47,285 bases of DNA from CAKUFA01 sp963627465 (GTDB lineage: Bacteria > Bacillota > Clostridia > Christensenellales > Aristaeellaceae). Both the position numbers and the translations under genes were made by a program. Below, in pieces: positions 8,079-16,106 of the stretch (its first letter is position 1; each line of letters starts with the position of its first letter). The notes beneath the pieces are model-generated. The model saw only the letters and a program-made list of their open reading frames with translations. It made no database searches and had not been told where the DNA came from. The stretch is taken from the NCBI GenBank assembly GCA_963627465.1, contig CAVGBO010000063.1, forward strand, positions 1-47,285, written 5' to 3'.

Positions 8079-8737
8079 TGCTGACCATGCACGACCTGTA
8101 TGATTTGGATCACACCCTGGCAAAGGATTATTTGTCCCGCTTCACCTATCCGTGGGAAGCACTGGCTGGCATCAAGCAGTTGATTGTGGACATCGGAAGC
8201 CATTTGGATCCGCAGGACTATACGGAGGTTTCGCCCCAGGTGTGGGTACACCGCACAGCCGTTGTCGCCCCTACGGCCTACTTGGGTGCTCCCTGCATCA
8301 TCGGTGCAGGAACCGAAGTGCGGCACTGCGCATTTATTCGTGGCGCAGCCCTGGTGGGGGAGAACTGCGTGGTGGGCAACTCTGTCGAACTGAAGAACGT
8401 CATCCTCTTTGACTGCGTGCAGACGCCTCACTACAACTACGTTGGTGACAGCATTCTGGGCTACAAGAGCCATATGGGTGCCGGATCCATAACTTCCAAC
8501 GTGAAGAGTGATAAAACGCTGGTGGTGGTGCATGGTCAGGACGAAAATGCCGCTACCGGTCTGAAGAAAATGGGTGCTATGCTGGGTGACCATGTGGAGG
8601 TTGGCTGCAACAGCGTCCTGAACCCAGGTACGGTAATCGGCCGCAACAGCAACATTTATCCGCTGAGCTGTGTGCGGGGTGTTATCCCCGCCAACGCTAT
8701 TTGGAAAACCGGCGGAGTTGTGGTGGAAAAGAAGTGA
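8078..8737 (+). CDS. Left-handed beta-helix acyltransferase-like protein (GlmU C-domain type)
   Basis: Product of 219 residues. Hexapeptide-type repeats run from about residue 60 to 215 (VAPTAYLGAPCIIGAGTEV, GENCVVGNSVELKNVIL, GDHVEVGCNSVLNPGTVIG), as in the acetyltransferase half of GlmU. The segment HYNYVGDSILGYKSHMGAGS matches the GlmU acetyltransferase region. There is no nucleotidyltransferase domain; residues 1-55 are helical and hold no Rossmann motif. A sugar-nucleotide or sugar-1-phosphate substrate is likely but unproven. Coupled to the flavin reductase gene by a one-base stop/start overlap. Confidence 0.8.
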   Translation: MLTMHDLYDLDHTLAKDYLSRFTYPWEALAGIKQLIVDIGSHLDPQDYTEVSPQVWVHRTAVVAPTAYLGAPCIIGAGTEVRHCAFIRGAALVGENCVVGNSVELKNVILFDCVQTPHYNYVGDSILGYKSHMGAGSITSNVKSDKTLVVVHGQDENAATGLKKMGAMLGDHVEVGCNSVLNPGTVIGRNSNIYPLSCVRGVIPANAIWKTGGVVVEKK

Positions 8738-8812
8738 ATTTTCCTGTGTAGATTGGCAAGGGTATCAACTTTGCTTTGTCTACTGCATATTATGCCTACC
8801 CCAAAATAAGCA

Positions 8813-8864
8813 AAATGCCCCATATGCGCAAAGGGTTGCAATCCCTTGTACATATGGGGCATTT
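8813..8864. terminator. Bidirectional terminator between convergent genes
   Basis: AAATGCCCCATATG (8813-8826) pairs perfectly over 14 bp with CATATGGGGCATTT (8851-8864). Inside is a second stem AAGGG/CCCTT. A-rich and T-rich flanks on either side fit termination of the plus-strand acyltransferase gene and of the minus-strand DUF1292 gene. Confidence 0.85.
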
Positions 8865-8897
8865 GTTTACTTCCTTCCAAGTCTGAAAGGGCTCACT

Positions 8898-9194
8898 TCA
8901 TTCCGCCGGTACGAAATCCTCTTCCGCATAGCTGTTGCCTTCATCATCCACAATGTAGGTATCCAGCACACGCTGAAGCATATGACCGTCTTCTTCCGGC
9001 AGGAAGGACTCGTTGCCCTCCACATCTGCTTCCACTCGGAAGATCAGAATGCCATCGTCTTCATCCTCGTCCTCATTCATGGCAGCCAGCAGCACATAAT
9101 GGGTATCATCAAGGGTAAGATCCTCAAGAATTTCAAAGGGCACATCATTGCCTTCGTCATCCGTGAGAACCAAAACGTTTTCATCAGCGTCCAT
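8898..9194 (-). CDS. DUF1292 family acidic protein (YrzB-like)
   Basis: Product of 98 residues, very acidic. It has the DUF1292 pattern: NVLVLTDDEGNDVPFEILEDLTLDD, THYVLLAAMN, then DGILIFRV and a C-terminal VLDTYIVDDEG segment. Such proteins are common in Bacillota, often next to ruvX/yqgF; no function is established. Here it stands alone. AAGGAGG sits 7 nt before the ATG. Confidence 0.85.
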   Translation of the reverse strand: MDADENVLVLTDDEGNDVPFEILEDLTLDDTHYVLLAAMNEDEDEDDGILIFRVEADVEGNESFLPEEDGHMLQRVLDTYIVDDEGNSYAEEDFVPAE

Positions 9195-9291
9195 GGGTAT
9201 TCCTCCTTAACCGGTACTCCTCTGCTATTGTAGCGAAGGGACAACAGCGTTGCAATAGCTTGACGAAAAAATATTTACATTTGTCTGACAA

Positions 9292-9314
9292 GATACCTTG
9301 ACAGATGAGGTATC
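9292..9314 (+). promoter_or_regulatory. Inverted repeat over the -35 of the padR operon, candidate PadR operator
   Basis: GATACCT (9292-9298) and AGGTATC (9308-9314) are perfect inverted arms with a 9-bp centre that contains most of the -35 box TTGACA. Placement over the promoter of a PadR gene suggests autorepression, usual for the family; binding is inference. Confidence 0.6.
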
Positions 9315-9326
9315 AAGGAGTATTAT
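9298..9326 (+). promoter_or_regulatory. SigA promoter of sORF-padR-DUF4097 operon
   Basis: TTGACA (9298-9303), 17-bp spacer, TATTAT (9321-9326). The ~55-nt leader holds two hairpins: CGTAG/CTACG (9333-9349) and GGCATCC/GGATGCC (9353-9373), immediately before the ribosome site GAAGGAGG of the first ORF. Confidence 0.8.
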
Positions 9327-9388
9327 GTATCTCGTAGCGAGGAGCTACGGGAGGCATCCTTCCACAGGATGCCCTGAAGGAGGAATTC

Positions 9389-9517
9389 ATGATGATTGAA
9401 TATATGGGCTTGCTTTCTCATGATGACTGGCGTGATTGGCGGCTGGCAGAACTGCGCCGGTACGAAACGGACACTCGTATGCCTAAGAAGCGGAAAGAAG
9501 AAAGAAAGGGGCGGTGA
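9389..9517 (+). CDS. Small 42-residue ORF heading the padR operon
   Basis: Not a recognised family. The ORF starts ATG ATG with a near-perfect ribosome site (GAAGGAGGAATTC) and encodes 42 residues: an N-terminal part rich in Trp and Asp (SHDDWRDWRLAELRRYE) and a strongly basic tail (PKKRKEERKGR). Its TGA overlaps the GTG start of padR by 4 bases (GTGA), so it is well placed to couple translation of padR. Either a real small protein or a leader ORF. Support is the strong ribosome site, promoter upstream and overlap; there is no homology evidence. Confidence 0.6.
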   Translation: MMIEYMGLLSHDDWRDWRLAELRRYETDTRMPKKRKEERKGR

Positions 9518-9855
9518 CCGTGACCCTTTCGGCTGATATCCTTCGGGGATATACGGATACCATTATTCTTCGACAGCTGTCCGAAGGTGATAGCTATGGC
9601 TATCAAATTAACAAGAAAGTTTCCGAGGTCAGTGGTGGGTCCTTTGAAATGAAGGAAGCAACGCTGTACACGGCATTCCGCCGATTGGAAAGCGCAGGCC
9701 TGATTCGCTCCTACTGGGGGGATGAGAATACCGGCGCGCGGCGCAGGTACTATGCCATTACGGAAGAAGGCCGACAGCGGCTGGCGCAGGATCGAGAAAC
9801 CTGGAAGGAAACAAGAACGCTGATTGATACTTTGCTGATGGAGGTAGAACCATGA
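9514..9855 (+). CDS. PadR family transcriptional regulator
   Basis: Product of 113 residues, a PadR winged-helix repressor. Motifs are ILRQLSEGDSYGYQINKKV at residues ~20-38, EATLYTAFRRLESAGLI (recognition helix, ~50-66) and RRRYYAITEEGRQRL (wing, ~78-92). These are the standard PadR features. Start is GTG 9514, overlapping the small ORF's stop; a second in-frame GTG at 9520 is also possible. The stop overlaps the ATG of the next gene. PadR with a DUF1700/DUF4097 protein is a common Bacillota pair, often linked to envelope stress; ligand unknown. Confidence 0.92.
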   Translation: MTVTLSADILRGYTDTIILRQLSEGDSYGYQINKKVSEVSGGSFEMKEATLYTAFRRLESAGLIRSYWGDENTGARRRYYAITEEGRQRLAQDRETWKETRTLIDTLLMEVEP

Positions 9856-10958
9856 ACGAGCGAGTAAGCAGCATTGTAGATGCATTGTTCCATAACGTGG
9901 TCTGGACGGATGAAGTGAAGGCCATGCATGATGAATTGATGGATAATTGCCAGACCCGCTATGCAGACCTACTTCGGGAAGGCGTAAGCGAAGAGGACGC
10001 CATTGGAGCTGTGCTGGAAAGCCTGAAGGGCATGGAAGAGGTCATTGGCAAGTATCCGAAGAAGGAAAGCAAAGCGGAAGCAGCAGAAGAGGTGCAAGAA
10101 GCAACCTACCATGACCGTGCCTTTGACACGCAGGAAATCGGCACCATCAAGGTCATCATGGGTGTCACCGATGTGAATCTTGCGCCTTCCAGGGACGACA
10201 AGGTGCATGTCATCTGGGACGACGAAATGGATCCGCTGATTGACTTGATAGGCGGAACGCTTAACATCTCTCAGCCGGAAAAGCAAAATAGAAGGAAGCA
10301 ATACGACGATGGTTCCGTTTTCAGCGGTAAGAACATCTGGAACTTGATTCGAGAGTCCTTGAGTGGTCATATCCATTGCGTGAAGCAAGTGACGGTGACC
10401 GTTCCTGAACACATTCGACCGAAAGTGACGGTTCTGACTTCTGCCGGAGATTTGATGGTGCATGATGTCCATTTGACATCCTTCAATTATTGCAGCACTT
10501 CCGGGGATGTTGAAGCAGATTGCCTGACTTGTGAGGAAACAGCGACCATCAATACCGCTTCAGGAGATGTGAAGGCACGGCATCTGCTGGTGAGGGAATC
10601 TATGAAGGTGGACGCTGTCAGCGGCGATGTACGCATTGACGGCACCTGCCCGGAGCTTGCCTTGACCGTCGTATCCGGTGACGGGGACGTAGACGGACAT
10701 TTCCGAAGCGTGCAAGCGAAGTGTGTCAACGGGGATATGACACTGTCCTTCGGCAGGGAAATTCAGCAGATCAGTGCCAAGAGCACCAACGGGGATATTA
10801 CTGTGTACTTGCCTAAGGAAATTGAAAAAATCAATCTTGGACAGCTGTCCTCCATGCGGAATGTCAACTGCAATGGTTTCTACCTCAGTGACGAAGGACC
10901 TGTGGTGGAGCTGAAGACGCTGTCGGGAGATATCTCCATCAAGAAGACCAACGATTGA
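9852..10958 (+). CDS. DUF4097 beta-helix protein with N-terminal HAAS/DUF1700-like domain
   Basis: Product of 368 residues. Residues 1-70 are a helical HAAS/DUF1700-type region (MNERVSSIVDALF...EGVSEEDAIGAVLESLKGMEEV). From about 85 to the end there are repeated short beta strands of DUF4097 type with many SGD turns (TSAGDLMVHDV, STSGDVEADCL, TASGDVKARHL, AVSGDVRIDG, TLSGDISI), expected to form a beta solenoid. No transmembrane segment or signal peptide is apparent. ATGA overlap with padR shows coupling. Probably regulated together with PadR; its molecular role is unknown. A terminator follows. Confidence 0.82.
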   Translation: MNERVSSIVDALFHNVVWTDEVKAMHDELMDNCQTRYADLLREGVSEEDAIGAVLESLKGMEEVIGKYPKKESKAEAAEEVQEATYHDRAFDTQEIGTIKVIMGVTDVNLAPSRDDKVHVIWDDEMDPLIDLIGGTLNISQPEKQNRRKQYDDGSVFSGKNIWNLIRESLSGHIHCVKQVTVTVPEHIRPKVTVLTSAGDLMVHDVHLTSFNYCSTSGDVEADCLTCEETATINTASGDVKARHLLVRESMKVDAVSGDVRIDGTCPELALTVVSGDGDVDGHFRSVQAKCVNGDMTLSFGREIQQISAKSTNGDITVYLPKEIEKINLGQLSSMRNVNCNGFYLSDEGPVVELKTLSGDISIKKTND

Positions 10959-10985
10959 CACCGGAAAGAAACATCACCTATAATG

Positions 10986-11015
10986 AGTCCGACGGCAGTG
11001 CGCTGTCGGACTTTT
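10986..11015 (+). terminator. Intrinsic terminator of padR operon
   Basis: AGTCCGAC (10986-10993) pairs with GTCGGACT (11005-11012), then TTT. The exonuclease gene begins 20 nt later, so some read-through may express it; no separate promoter for that gene was seen. Confidence 0.8.
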
Positions 11016-11034
11016 GCTGTAAAGGAACGGAACA

Positions 11035-11787
11035 ATGAAGCTGATTTCCTGGAACGTCAACGGTATTCGCTCGGCCATGGGCAAGGGCTTTATGGAGAGT
11101 TTCCGCACGCTGGATGCGGATGTATTCTGCCTGCAGGAGACAAAGGTGCAGCCGGGGCAGGTGGAGCTGGATCTGCCGGGCTATCACCAGTATTGGCACT
11201 ATGCGGAAAAGAAAGGCTATTCCGGCACGGCCATCTTCACCAAGCAGGAGCCTTTGCAGGTAACCTACGGCATGGGTGTGGAAGAGCACGACCACGAAGG
11301 CCGGATCATTACGCTGGACATGGGGGACTTCTACCTGCTGACGGTTTACACCCCCAACAGCAAACGGGAATTAACCAGACTCAGCTACCGAATGCGCTGG
11401 GAGGATGATTTCCTTCACTACCTGAAAACCCTTGAGCAAACCAAGCCGGTGATTCTTTGCGGCGACCTGAATGTAGCGCATCAGCCCATCGACCTGAAGA
11501 ATCCGGCTACCAACCAAAATAACGCCGGCTTCACGCTAAGCGAACGAGGCAAAATGACTGCCTTGCTGGAAAATGGCTTCATTGATACCTTCCGCTATTT
11601 TCACCCGGAGGAAACGGGGGCTTACAGCTGGTGGTCTTACATGTTCCACGCCCGGGACAACAATGCGGGATGGCGCATTGACTACTTCCTTGCTTCAGAG
11701 GTACTGAAGTCCCGCCTGCAAAGTGCCTGCATTCATCCTGAAATCTTCGGCTCAGATCATTGCCCGGTAGAGCTTGTTATTGCATAA
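11035..11787 (+). CDS. exoA: Exodeoxyribonuclease III (AP endonuclease)
   Basis: Product of 250 residues, an Xth/ExoA-type enzyme that cuts DNA at abasic sites in base-excision repair and removes 3'-blocking groups. Motifs in order: MKLISWNVNGIRS, FCLQETKV (Glu metal ligand), YSGTAIFTK, LTVYTPNS, ILCGDLNVAH (Asp/Asn), YSWWSY and a C-terminal GSDHCPVEL (Asp-His). All catalytic positions expected for the family are present and length is typical. AAAGGAACGG lies just before the ATG. Confidence 0.96.
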   Translation: MKLISWNVNGIRSAMGKGFMESFRTLDADVFCLQETKVQPGQVELDLPGYHQYWHYAEKKGYSGTAIFTKQEPLQVTYGMGVEEHDHEGRIITLDMGDFYLLTVYTPNSKRELTRLSYRMRWEDDFLHYLKTLEQTKPVILCGDLNVAHQPIDLKNPATNQNNAGFTLSERGKMTALLENGFIDTFRYFHPEETGAYSWWSYMFHARDNNAGWRIDYFLASEVLKSRLQSACIHPEIFGSDHCPVELVIA

Positions 11788-11802
11788 AGCCCAAAAGCAA
11801 GA

Positions 11803-11829
11803 GCGCAGTCTCCGTAATGGAGGCTGCGC
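11803..11829. terminator. Convergent terminator (exoA / kdgK)
   Basis: GCGCAGTCTCC (11803-11813) pairs with GGAGGCTGCGC (11819-11829) with one mismatch around a 5-nt loop. Weak T-tracts follow on both strands (CTTGTG on plus, TCTTGCTTTTGG on minus). Confidence 0.65.
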
Positions 11830-11869
11830 CTTGTGATATGTGAAGGAAAATCGCTGAATGTCGGGGGAA

Positions 11870-12904
11870 TTAGCGCTGCACGCGGCCGGTGCCGGAGCCC
11901 TTCATCAGGCTCTCAACTTCAGCAACGGACACACGGTTGAAGTCGCCGTTGATGGTGTGCTTCAGGCAGGAAGCGGCCACAGCGAACTCCAGAGCAGTCT
12001 TCTCGTCAGCATAGGTGTTCAGGCCGTAGATCAGGCCGCCGCCGAAGCTGTCGCCGCCGCCAACACGGTCCACGATGTCGGTGATGGCATACTTGCGGGA
12101 GAGGAAGAAGTCCTTGCCGTTGTACAGGCAGGCGCTCCAGTCGTTGTGGTTAGCACTCTTGCTTTCACGCAGGGTGATGGCAACACGCTTGATGTTCGGA
12201 TACTTCTCCATGGCCAGGGCGGCGATCTTCTTGTAGTTGTCTACATTGATCTGACCCTCTTCCACAGCGGCGGAGGACTCAACGCTCAGGCACAGGGACT
12301 TCTGGAAGTCTTCCTCGTTGGCGATGACGGTGTCCACATACTTGACCAGCTCGGTCATCACTTCATCGGCACGCTTGCCGTACTTCCACAGGTTCTTGCG
12401 GTAGTTCAGGTCGCAGGACACGTGCAGACCCATTTCCTTGGCAGCCTTCACAGCTTCCAGGGACAGCTCTGCAGCACCTTCGCTGATGGCGGGGGTGATG
12501 CCGGTCAGGTGGAACCAGGTAGCGCCTTCAAAGGCCTTCTTCCAGTCGATGTCGCCCACCTTGGCATTGCAGATGGCACTGCCGGCACGGTCATAGATGA
12601 CCTTGGAGGGGCGCTGCACAGCACCGGTCTCCAGGTAGTAGATACCCATACGGCCATCGGTGCGAACGATGCTGCTGACATCCACGCCGAAGCCACGCAG
12701 TTCACGGATGCAGGCTTCACCGATGTCGTTCTTGGGCAGCACGGAAACGAAAGCAGTGTCCATGCCATAGTTGGCCAGAGAAACGGACACGTTGGCTTCG
12801 CCGCCGCCGAAGGTAGCTTCGAGGCTGGGGGACTGGAAGAAACGCTCATATCCCGGGGACTTCAGACGGAGCATGATTTCACCGAAAGTAACAACCTTAG
12901 CCAT
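11870..12904 (-). CDS. kdgK: 2-dehydro-3-deoxygluconokinase (KDG kinase)
   Basis: Product of 344 residues, a PfkB/ribokinase-family sugar kinase. It opens with VVTFGEIMLRLKSPG, has the GGGEANVSVSLANYG substrate-side signature, NYRKNLW in the middle, and the anion-hole/catalytic-base motif DRVGGGDSFGGGLIYG near residue 290. It would phosphorylate KDG to KDPG using ATP. Assignment to KDG rather than another sugar rests on overall resemblance and on the KDPG aldolase gene next door. I use ATG 12904 (TAAGGAGG upstream, 7 nt), not the in-frame ATG at 12928. Last gene of the iclR-eda-kdgK operon. Confidence 0.9.
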   Translation of the reverse strand: MAKVVTFGEIMLRLKSPGYERFFQSPSLEATFGGGEANVSVSLANYGMDTAFVSVLPKNDIGEACIRELRGFGVDVSSIVRTDGRMGIYYLETGAVQRPSKVIYDRAGSAICNAKVGDIDWKKAFEGATWFHLTGITPAISEGAAELSLEAVKAAKEMGLHVSCDLNYRKNLWKYGKRADEVMTELVKYVDTVIANEEDFQKSLCLSVESSAAVEEGQINVDNYKKIAALAMEKYPNIKRVAITLRESKSANHNDWSACLYNGKDFFLSRKYAITDIVDRVGGGDSFGGGLIYGLNTYADEKTALEFAVAASCLKHTINGDFNRVSVAEVESLMKGSGTGRVQR

Positions 12905-12948
12905 GGGAATAACCTCCTTATAATCCAATCGAAAAATGAGGGAATATC

Positions 12949-13905
12949 TTACTTCTGCACCAGATGGAAAGCGAAGCCGCCGATTTCATCCTTCAGGTAG
13001 ATGGCAATCAGCTTGCCTTCCTTCACAACAGCGCTGTCCTCGTCGAAGGCGAAGCCGCGCTGCTCCAGGTGCCACTTGGCACGCTTGATGTTGTTGCAGC
13101 CGATGGCAATGTGGCCATTCTTGCCGCGGCCGGGCTTCTTCATCATTTCGAAGGCGGTGCCGGCGAAGGTGGAGCTGTTGCCGTCCTTCACGGTCCAGCC
13201 CAGCAGATTGCAGATGGCTTCTGCATCATTCATGGCGGTGTCGGGGTCGCCGGAGTTGATGCCCACATGGCGCAGCTCCAGACCCAGCATCTTGTTCACA
13301 GCGGAACGGGTCAGCTCGGTAATGCGATCCCAATCCTTAGCAGCCACAGCATCGCCGGGTACCATCCAGCTGCCGCCGCAGCACACCACCTTGGGATTGG
13401 CCAGGTAGTCCAGCATGTTGTTCTCGTTGATGCCGCCGGTGGGCATGAACTTCATGGAGCCGTAGGGGGCAGACATGGCCTTGATCAACTTCAGGCCGCC
13501 CAGGGCTTCGGCAGGGAAGAACTTCACCGTGTGCAGACCCAGGGACAGTGCCACTTCCAGGTCGGAAGGATTGGCGGTGCCGGGGCATACGGGAATGTTC
13601 TTGCTCAGGCAGTACTTTACCACTTCAGGATTCAGGCCGGGGGAAACGATGGCAGCAGCACCAGCGGCCACGGCACGATCCACCTGCTCGGTGGTCAGCA
13701 CGGTGCCGGCGCACAGCAGCACGTCAGGCAGAGCTTCGTGCACCCGACGGATTGCTTCCTCAGCGGCAGCGGTACGGAAGGTGATCTCAGCAACGGGCAG
13801 ACCGCCGTCGCTCAGTGCCTTGCACAGCGGCACAGCATCTTCTGCATCATTGATGGCGATGACGGGAACCAGACCGGCCAGGGACAACTTCTCCAGAAAA
13901 TCCAT
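12949..13905 (-). CDS. eda: KDPG/KHG aldolase fused to a VOC-like domain
   Basis: Product of 318 residues, against ~210 for a normal Eda. Residues 1-205 are the class I aldolase that splits KDPG to pyruvate and glyceraldehyde-3-phosphate: EITFRT with Glu40, PGTANPSDLE, and VKFFPAE with the Schiff-base Lys128. Residues ~210-318 form an additional glyoxalase/VOC-like domain (LELRHVGINSGD..., KNGHIAIGCNNIKRAKWHLEQRGF, IYLKDEIGGFAFHLVQK). VOC domains often bind metals and small acids; its role here is unknown. AAAGGATG precedes the ATG. Sits between iclR and kdgK, gaps 40 and 44 bp. Confidence 0.92.
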   Translation of the reverse strand: MDFLEKLSLAGLVPVIAINDAEDAVPLCKALSDGGLPVAEITFRTAAAEEAIRRVHEALPDVLLCAGTVLTTEQVDRAVAAGAAAIVSPGLNPEVVKYCLSKNIPVCPGTANPSDLEVALSLGLHTVKFFPAEALGGLKLIKAMSAPYGSMKFMPTGGINENNMLDYLANPKVVCCGGSWMVPGDAVAAKDWDRITELTRSAVNKMLGLELRHVGINSGDPDTAMNDAEAICNLLGWTVKDGNSSTFAGTAFEMMKKPGRGKNGHIAIGCNNIKRAKWHLEQRGFAFDEDSAVVKEGKLIAIYLKDEIGGFAFHLVQK

Positions 13906-13945
13906 GATTCAACATCCTTTCCATGTTCGATTCAGCATGTGTTTC

Positions 13946-14704
13946 TCAAAGAGCACGCAGAACGCGCTCAATGCGATGCTTGGCAGTGATGAGCAGCGCA
14001 CCATAGGTTTCCTGCAGCTCCTCATTCATGCGGAAGGAAGGTGCGGAAATGCTTAGCGCATAGGCAGGCTTTCCGTCCCGATCCAGAACGGCAACCCCCA
14101 CGCAGCACACGTTTTCCGTGTTTTCCTCATCCTCCAGCGCCCAGCCCCTTTGCCGAATTTCCCGAAGCTGAAGCATCAGCGCATCCGCATCGGTAATGGT
14201 GTGGGGGGTCAGCTGCTCAAGGGTTTCGCTCATCAGGAGCCGGCGTGCTTCCTCCTCCGGCATAGCGGCAAGGAAGGCTTTTCCCATGGCGGTGGCGTGC
14301 AAAGGCATCTGTATGCCAACGTGGCTGGCCATGCGAATGGAACGTGTGCTCTCGATTTTATCGATGTACAGCACCTTCCGCCCGGCCAATACACCACAGT
14401 GCATGGTTTCGTTGCATTCGTTGAAGGCCTTCATCATGTACTGACGCACAACCTGATTGATATCCGTTCCCTGTACCACGGCCGCCCCGACCTCGAAGGT
14501 CTTCAGTGTCAGTTGATACTGGGCACCTGGGGTCAGTCGAACGTAGCGCATGGTCAGCAGAGTCTGCATCAGGTTGTGAGCACTGGACTTGGGCATGGAC
14601 AGCATGTCGGCAATCTCGTGCAGTTCAAGGCCGTCCGGATGCTCGCTTAAAAGCTCCAGCACGTTCAGCCCTCGCTGCAATGTTCGATTTGCAACCTCTG
14701 CCAT
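13946..14704 (-). CDS. IclR family transcriptional regulator (KdgR-like)
   Basis: Product of 252 residues. N-terminal winged helix (residues ~5-65: RTLQRGLNVLELLSEHPDGLELHEIADMLSMPKSSAHNLMQTL) followed by the IclR effector domain (HCGVLAGRKVLYIDKIESTRSIRM, TAMGKAFLA, CVGVAVLDRDGKPAYALSISAPSFRM). Members beside kdgK/eda often respond to KDG, as KdgR does; that ligand is inferred from context. First gene of its operon, with GGAGG about 7 nt before the ATG and inverted repeats just upstream that may be its own operator. Confidence 0.9.
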   Translation of the reverse strand: MAEVANRTLQRGLNVLELLSEHPDGLELHEIADMLSMPKSSAHNLMQTLLTMRYVRLTPGAQYQLTLKTFEVGAAVVQGTDINQVVRQYMMKAFNECNETMHCGVLAGRKVLYIDKIESTRSIRMASHVGIQMPLHATAMGKAFLAAMPEEEARRLLMSETLEQLTPHTITDADALMLQLREIRQRGWALEDEENTENVCCVGVAVLDRDGKPAYALSISAPSFRMNEELQETYGALLITAKHRIERVLRAL

Positions 14705-14715
14705 GTCACACCTCC

Positions 14716-14731
14716 GTTCACAATGATGAAC
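14716..14731. promoter_or_regulatory. Candidate IclR operator
   Basis: GTTCACAATGATGAAC: perfect 5-bp arms (GTTCA/TGAAC) around 6 bp, between the -10 and the iclR start. A second palindromic stretch with TTCGAA lies at 14736-14745. Location fits autoregulation; not proven. Confidence 0.45.
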
Positions 14732-14750
14732 GCTGTTCGAATTCGCTTAC

Positions 14751-14779
14751 AGAATAGCACGTAAGCCCTTTCATGTCAA
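14751..14779 (-). promoter_or_regulatory. SigA promoter of iclR-eda-kdgK
   Basis: Minus strand TTGACA (14779-14774), 17-bp spacer, TATTCT (14756-14751). It points into iclR, whose start is 47 bp downstream. Confidence 0.8.
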
Positions 14780-14819
14780 GTGCTATTCACGCTCTTTCTG
14801 CGACGTTTTTTCGATTCTT

Positions 14820-15869
14820 TTATCCCAGCTTTCGGTACCCCAGCTTTGCACCGCAGCTTTCCCGGACAATTAAGGAAGCTTCTCGCATCATGGCGAAGGA
14901 AGGCCGGGAATTATCCTTGGAGAAAAGAAGCTCCCGCACGGCACTTTGCGCCATTTCTTCCGGGTACAGTTCCACGGAAGTCAGGGGCGGATCAGTGTAG
15001 GGACAGAAAAACTGGTTGTCGCAGCCGATGACCGCCACATCCTCCGGAATGCGGAGTCCCATTTTCTTCAGTTGCTTCAGCGCACCCAAGGCTACCAGAT
15101 CGTTGAAAGCAATAATGCCTGTGGGCCAGTGGCTCTTCGGCAGACCGGAAAGCATCCGCAGTACGGCTCGCTCGCCGCTTTCTGCATCGTAGCCGCAGTC
15201 CACGTGATAGGCTGGGTCGTCCGGCAGCCCCAGCACCCTCAGCTCTTCAAGGAAATTTTCGCCCCGCTTGCTGTAGTCGTGAAACTGCATAGAGCCGCCA
15301 ATGAAGGCAATCCGCCGATGTCCCAAGGTGTGCAGATGCCGTACCGGCAAGCGAGAACATCCCACCAGATCGCTGTGGATGCAGATGCAGTCCAGCTCCG
15401 TAGCCGGGGGACAGATGGCAACTACCGGCATATGGTGGTGTAGTCTGGACAAGGCTTCACACAGGCCAGAGCGTTCACTGCCCCAAATGTTGCCGGCAAA
15501 CACTGCCCCGTCAAACCGGCGGCGAATCAGTTCATCCACCAAATCCTTGGCAATGGGCTTGTGATCCTCTGCTTGAAAAAGCCACATGGTGTAGCCGTTT
15601 TCCACAGCGGCTGTATGAGCAACCTCAAACATGCGGGTAAAGTAGGGGTTAATGATTTGGGGCAGCACAATGGCTAAAGAATGAGAGTGTCCACGTTCTA
15701 GATCTCTGGCGGCGGCGCTGGGGGCATAGGCATAGCGGTCGATAATCTGCTGCACTTTTTCCCGGGTGCTGGCCTTCACTCTTGCATCCCCGGAAGTAAC
15801 CCGTGTGACGGTGGCGGTAGAAACACCGGCCTCCCGGGCAATATCATAAATGGTAACCTTCTTTTCCAT
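14820..15869 (-). CDS. LacI family transcriptional regulator
   Basis: Product of 349 residues. Helix-turn-helix at 1-50 (VTIYDIAREAGVSTATVTRVTSGDARVKASTREKVQQII), the hinge helix AARDLERG at ~57-64, then a periplasmic-binding-protein-like effector domain (SLAIVLPQIINPYFTRMFEVA ... RRIAFIGGS ... TGIIAFNDLVALGAL ... DVAVIGCDN). It is divergent from the uronide transport operon, and LacI-type palindromes sit both upstream of its own -35 and downstream of the operon promoter. It is the likely repressor of the operon and of itself; inducer probably an imported oligosaccharide. Confidence 0.92.
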   Translation of the reverse strand: MEKKVTIYDIAREAGVSTATVTRVTSGDARVKASTREKVQQIIDRYAYAPSAAARDLERGHSHSLAIVLPQIINPYFTRMFEVAHTAAVENGYTMWLFQAEDHKPIAKDLVDELIRRRFDGAVFAGNIWGSERSGLCEALSRLHHHMPVVAICPPATELDCICIHSDLVGCSRLPVRHLHTLGHRRIAFIGGSMQFHDYSKRGENFLEELRVLGLPDDPAYHVDCGYDAESGERAVLRMLSGLPKSHWPTGIIAFNDLVALGALKQLKKMGLRIPEDVAVIGCDNQFFCPYTDPPLTSVELYPEEMAQSAVRELLFSKDNSRPSFAMMREASLIVRESCGAKLGYRKLG

Positions 15870-15896
15870 GGGTAACGACCTCCCTTGTCACTTTCA

Positions 15897-15924
15897 TTAT
15901 AGAAGATTAAGCGGCAAAATGCAA
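15897..15924 (-). promoter_or_regulatory. Promoter of lacI-type gene
   Basis: Minus strand TTGCAT (-35, complement of 15919-15924), ~17-bp spacer, TATAAT (complement of 15897-15902). The operator at 15931-15944 lies directly upstream of the -35. Confidence 0.7.
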
Positions 15925-15930
15925 GAAAAA

Positions 15931-15944
15931 TGTTATCGGTAACA
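15931..15944. promoter_or_regulatory. LacI-type operator O1
   Basis: TGTTATCGGTAACA, a palindrome with the central CG typical of LacI/GalR/CcpA-family sites. Upstream of both divergent promoters. Confidence 0.7.
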
Positions 15945-16020
15945 ATGACGGAATTTCAAGACAATGACAGCAATTTACGAAAATGATGAAAATAATGGGC
16001 AGAAAAAAGCCAAAAAGTGC

Positions 16021-16049
16021 TTGACTTCTATACGAAGCAACGGTATAAT
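16021..16049 (+). promoter_or_regulatory. SigA promoter of the polyuronide operon
   Basis: TTGACT (16021-16026), 17-bp spacer, consensus TATAAT (16044-16049). Transcription would begin near 16056, leaving a ~110-nt leader that contains operator O2. Confidence 0.88.
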
Positions 16050-16106
16050 GAAGGCAACAAGGTGAGAAACAGCAATGGACCGGAAACACAAAGCCTGAAA
16101 AGATGG

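Noticed and set aside
11858..13989. Long plus-strand frames opposite kdgK and eda
   Set aside because: Low-complexity Gly/Ala/His/Gln products without motifs; the minus strand holds intact catalytic residues.
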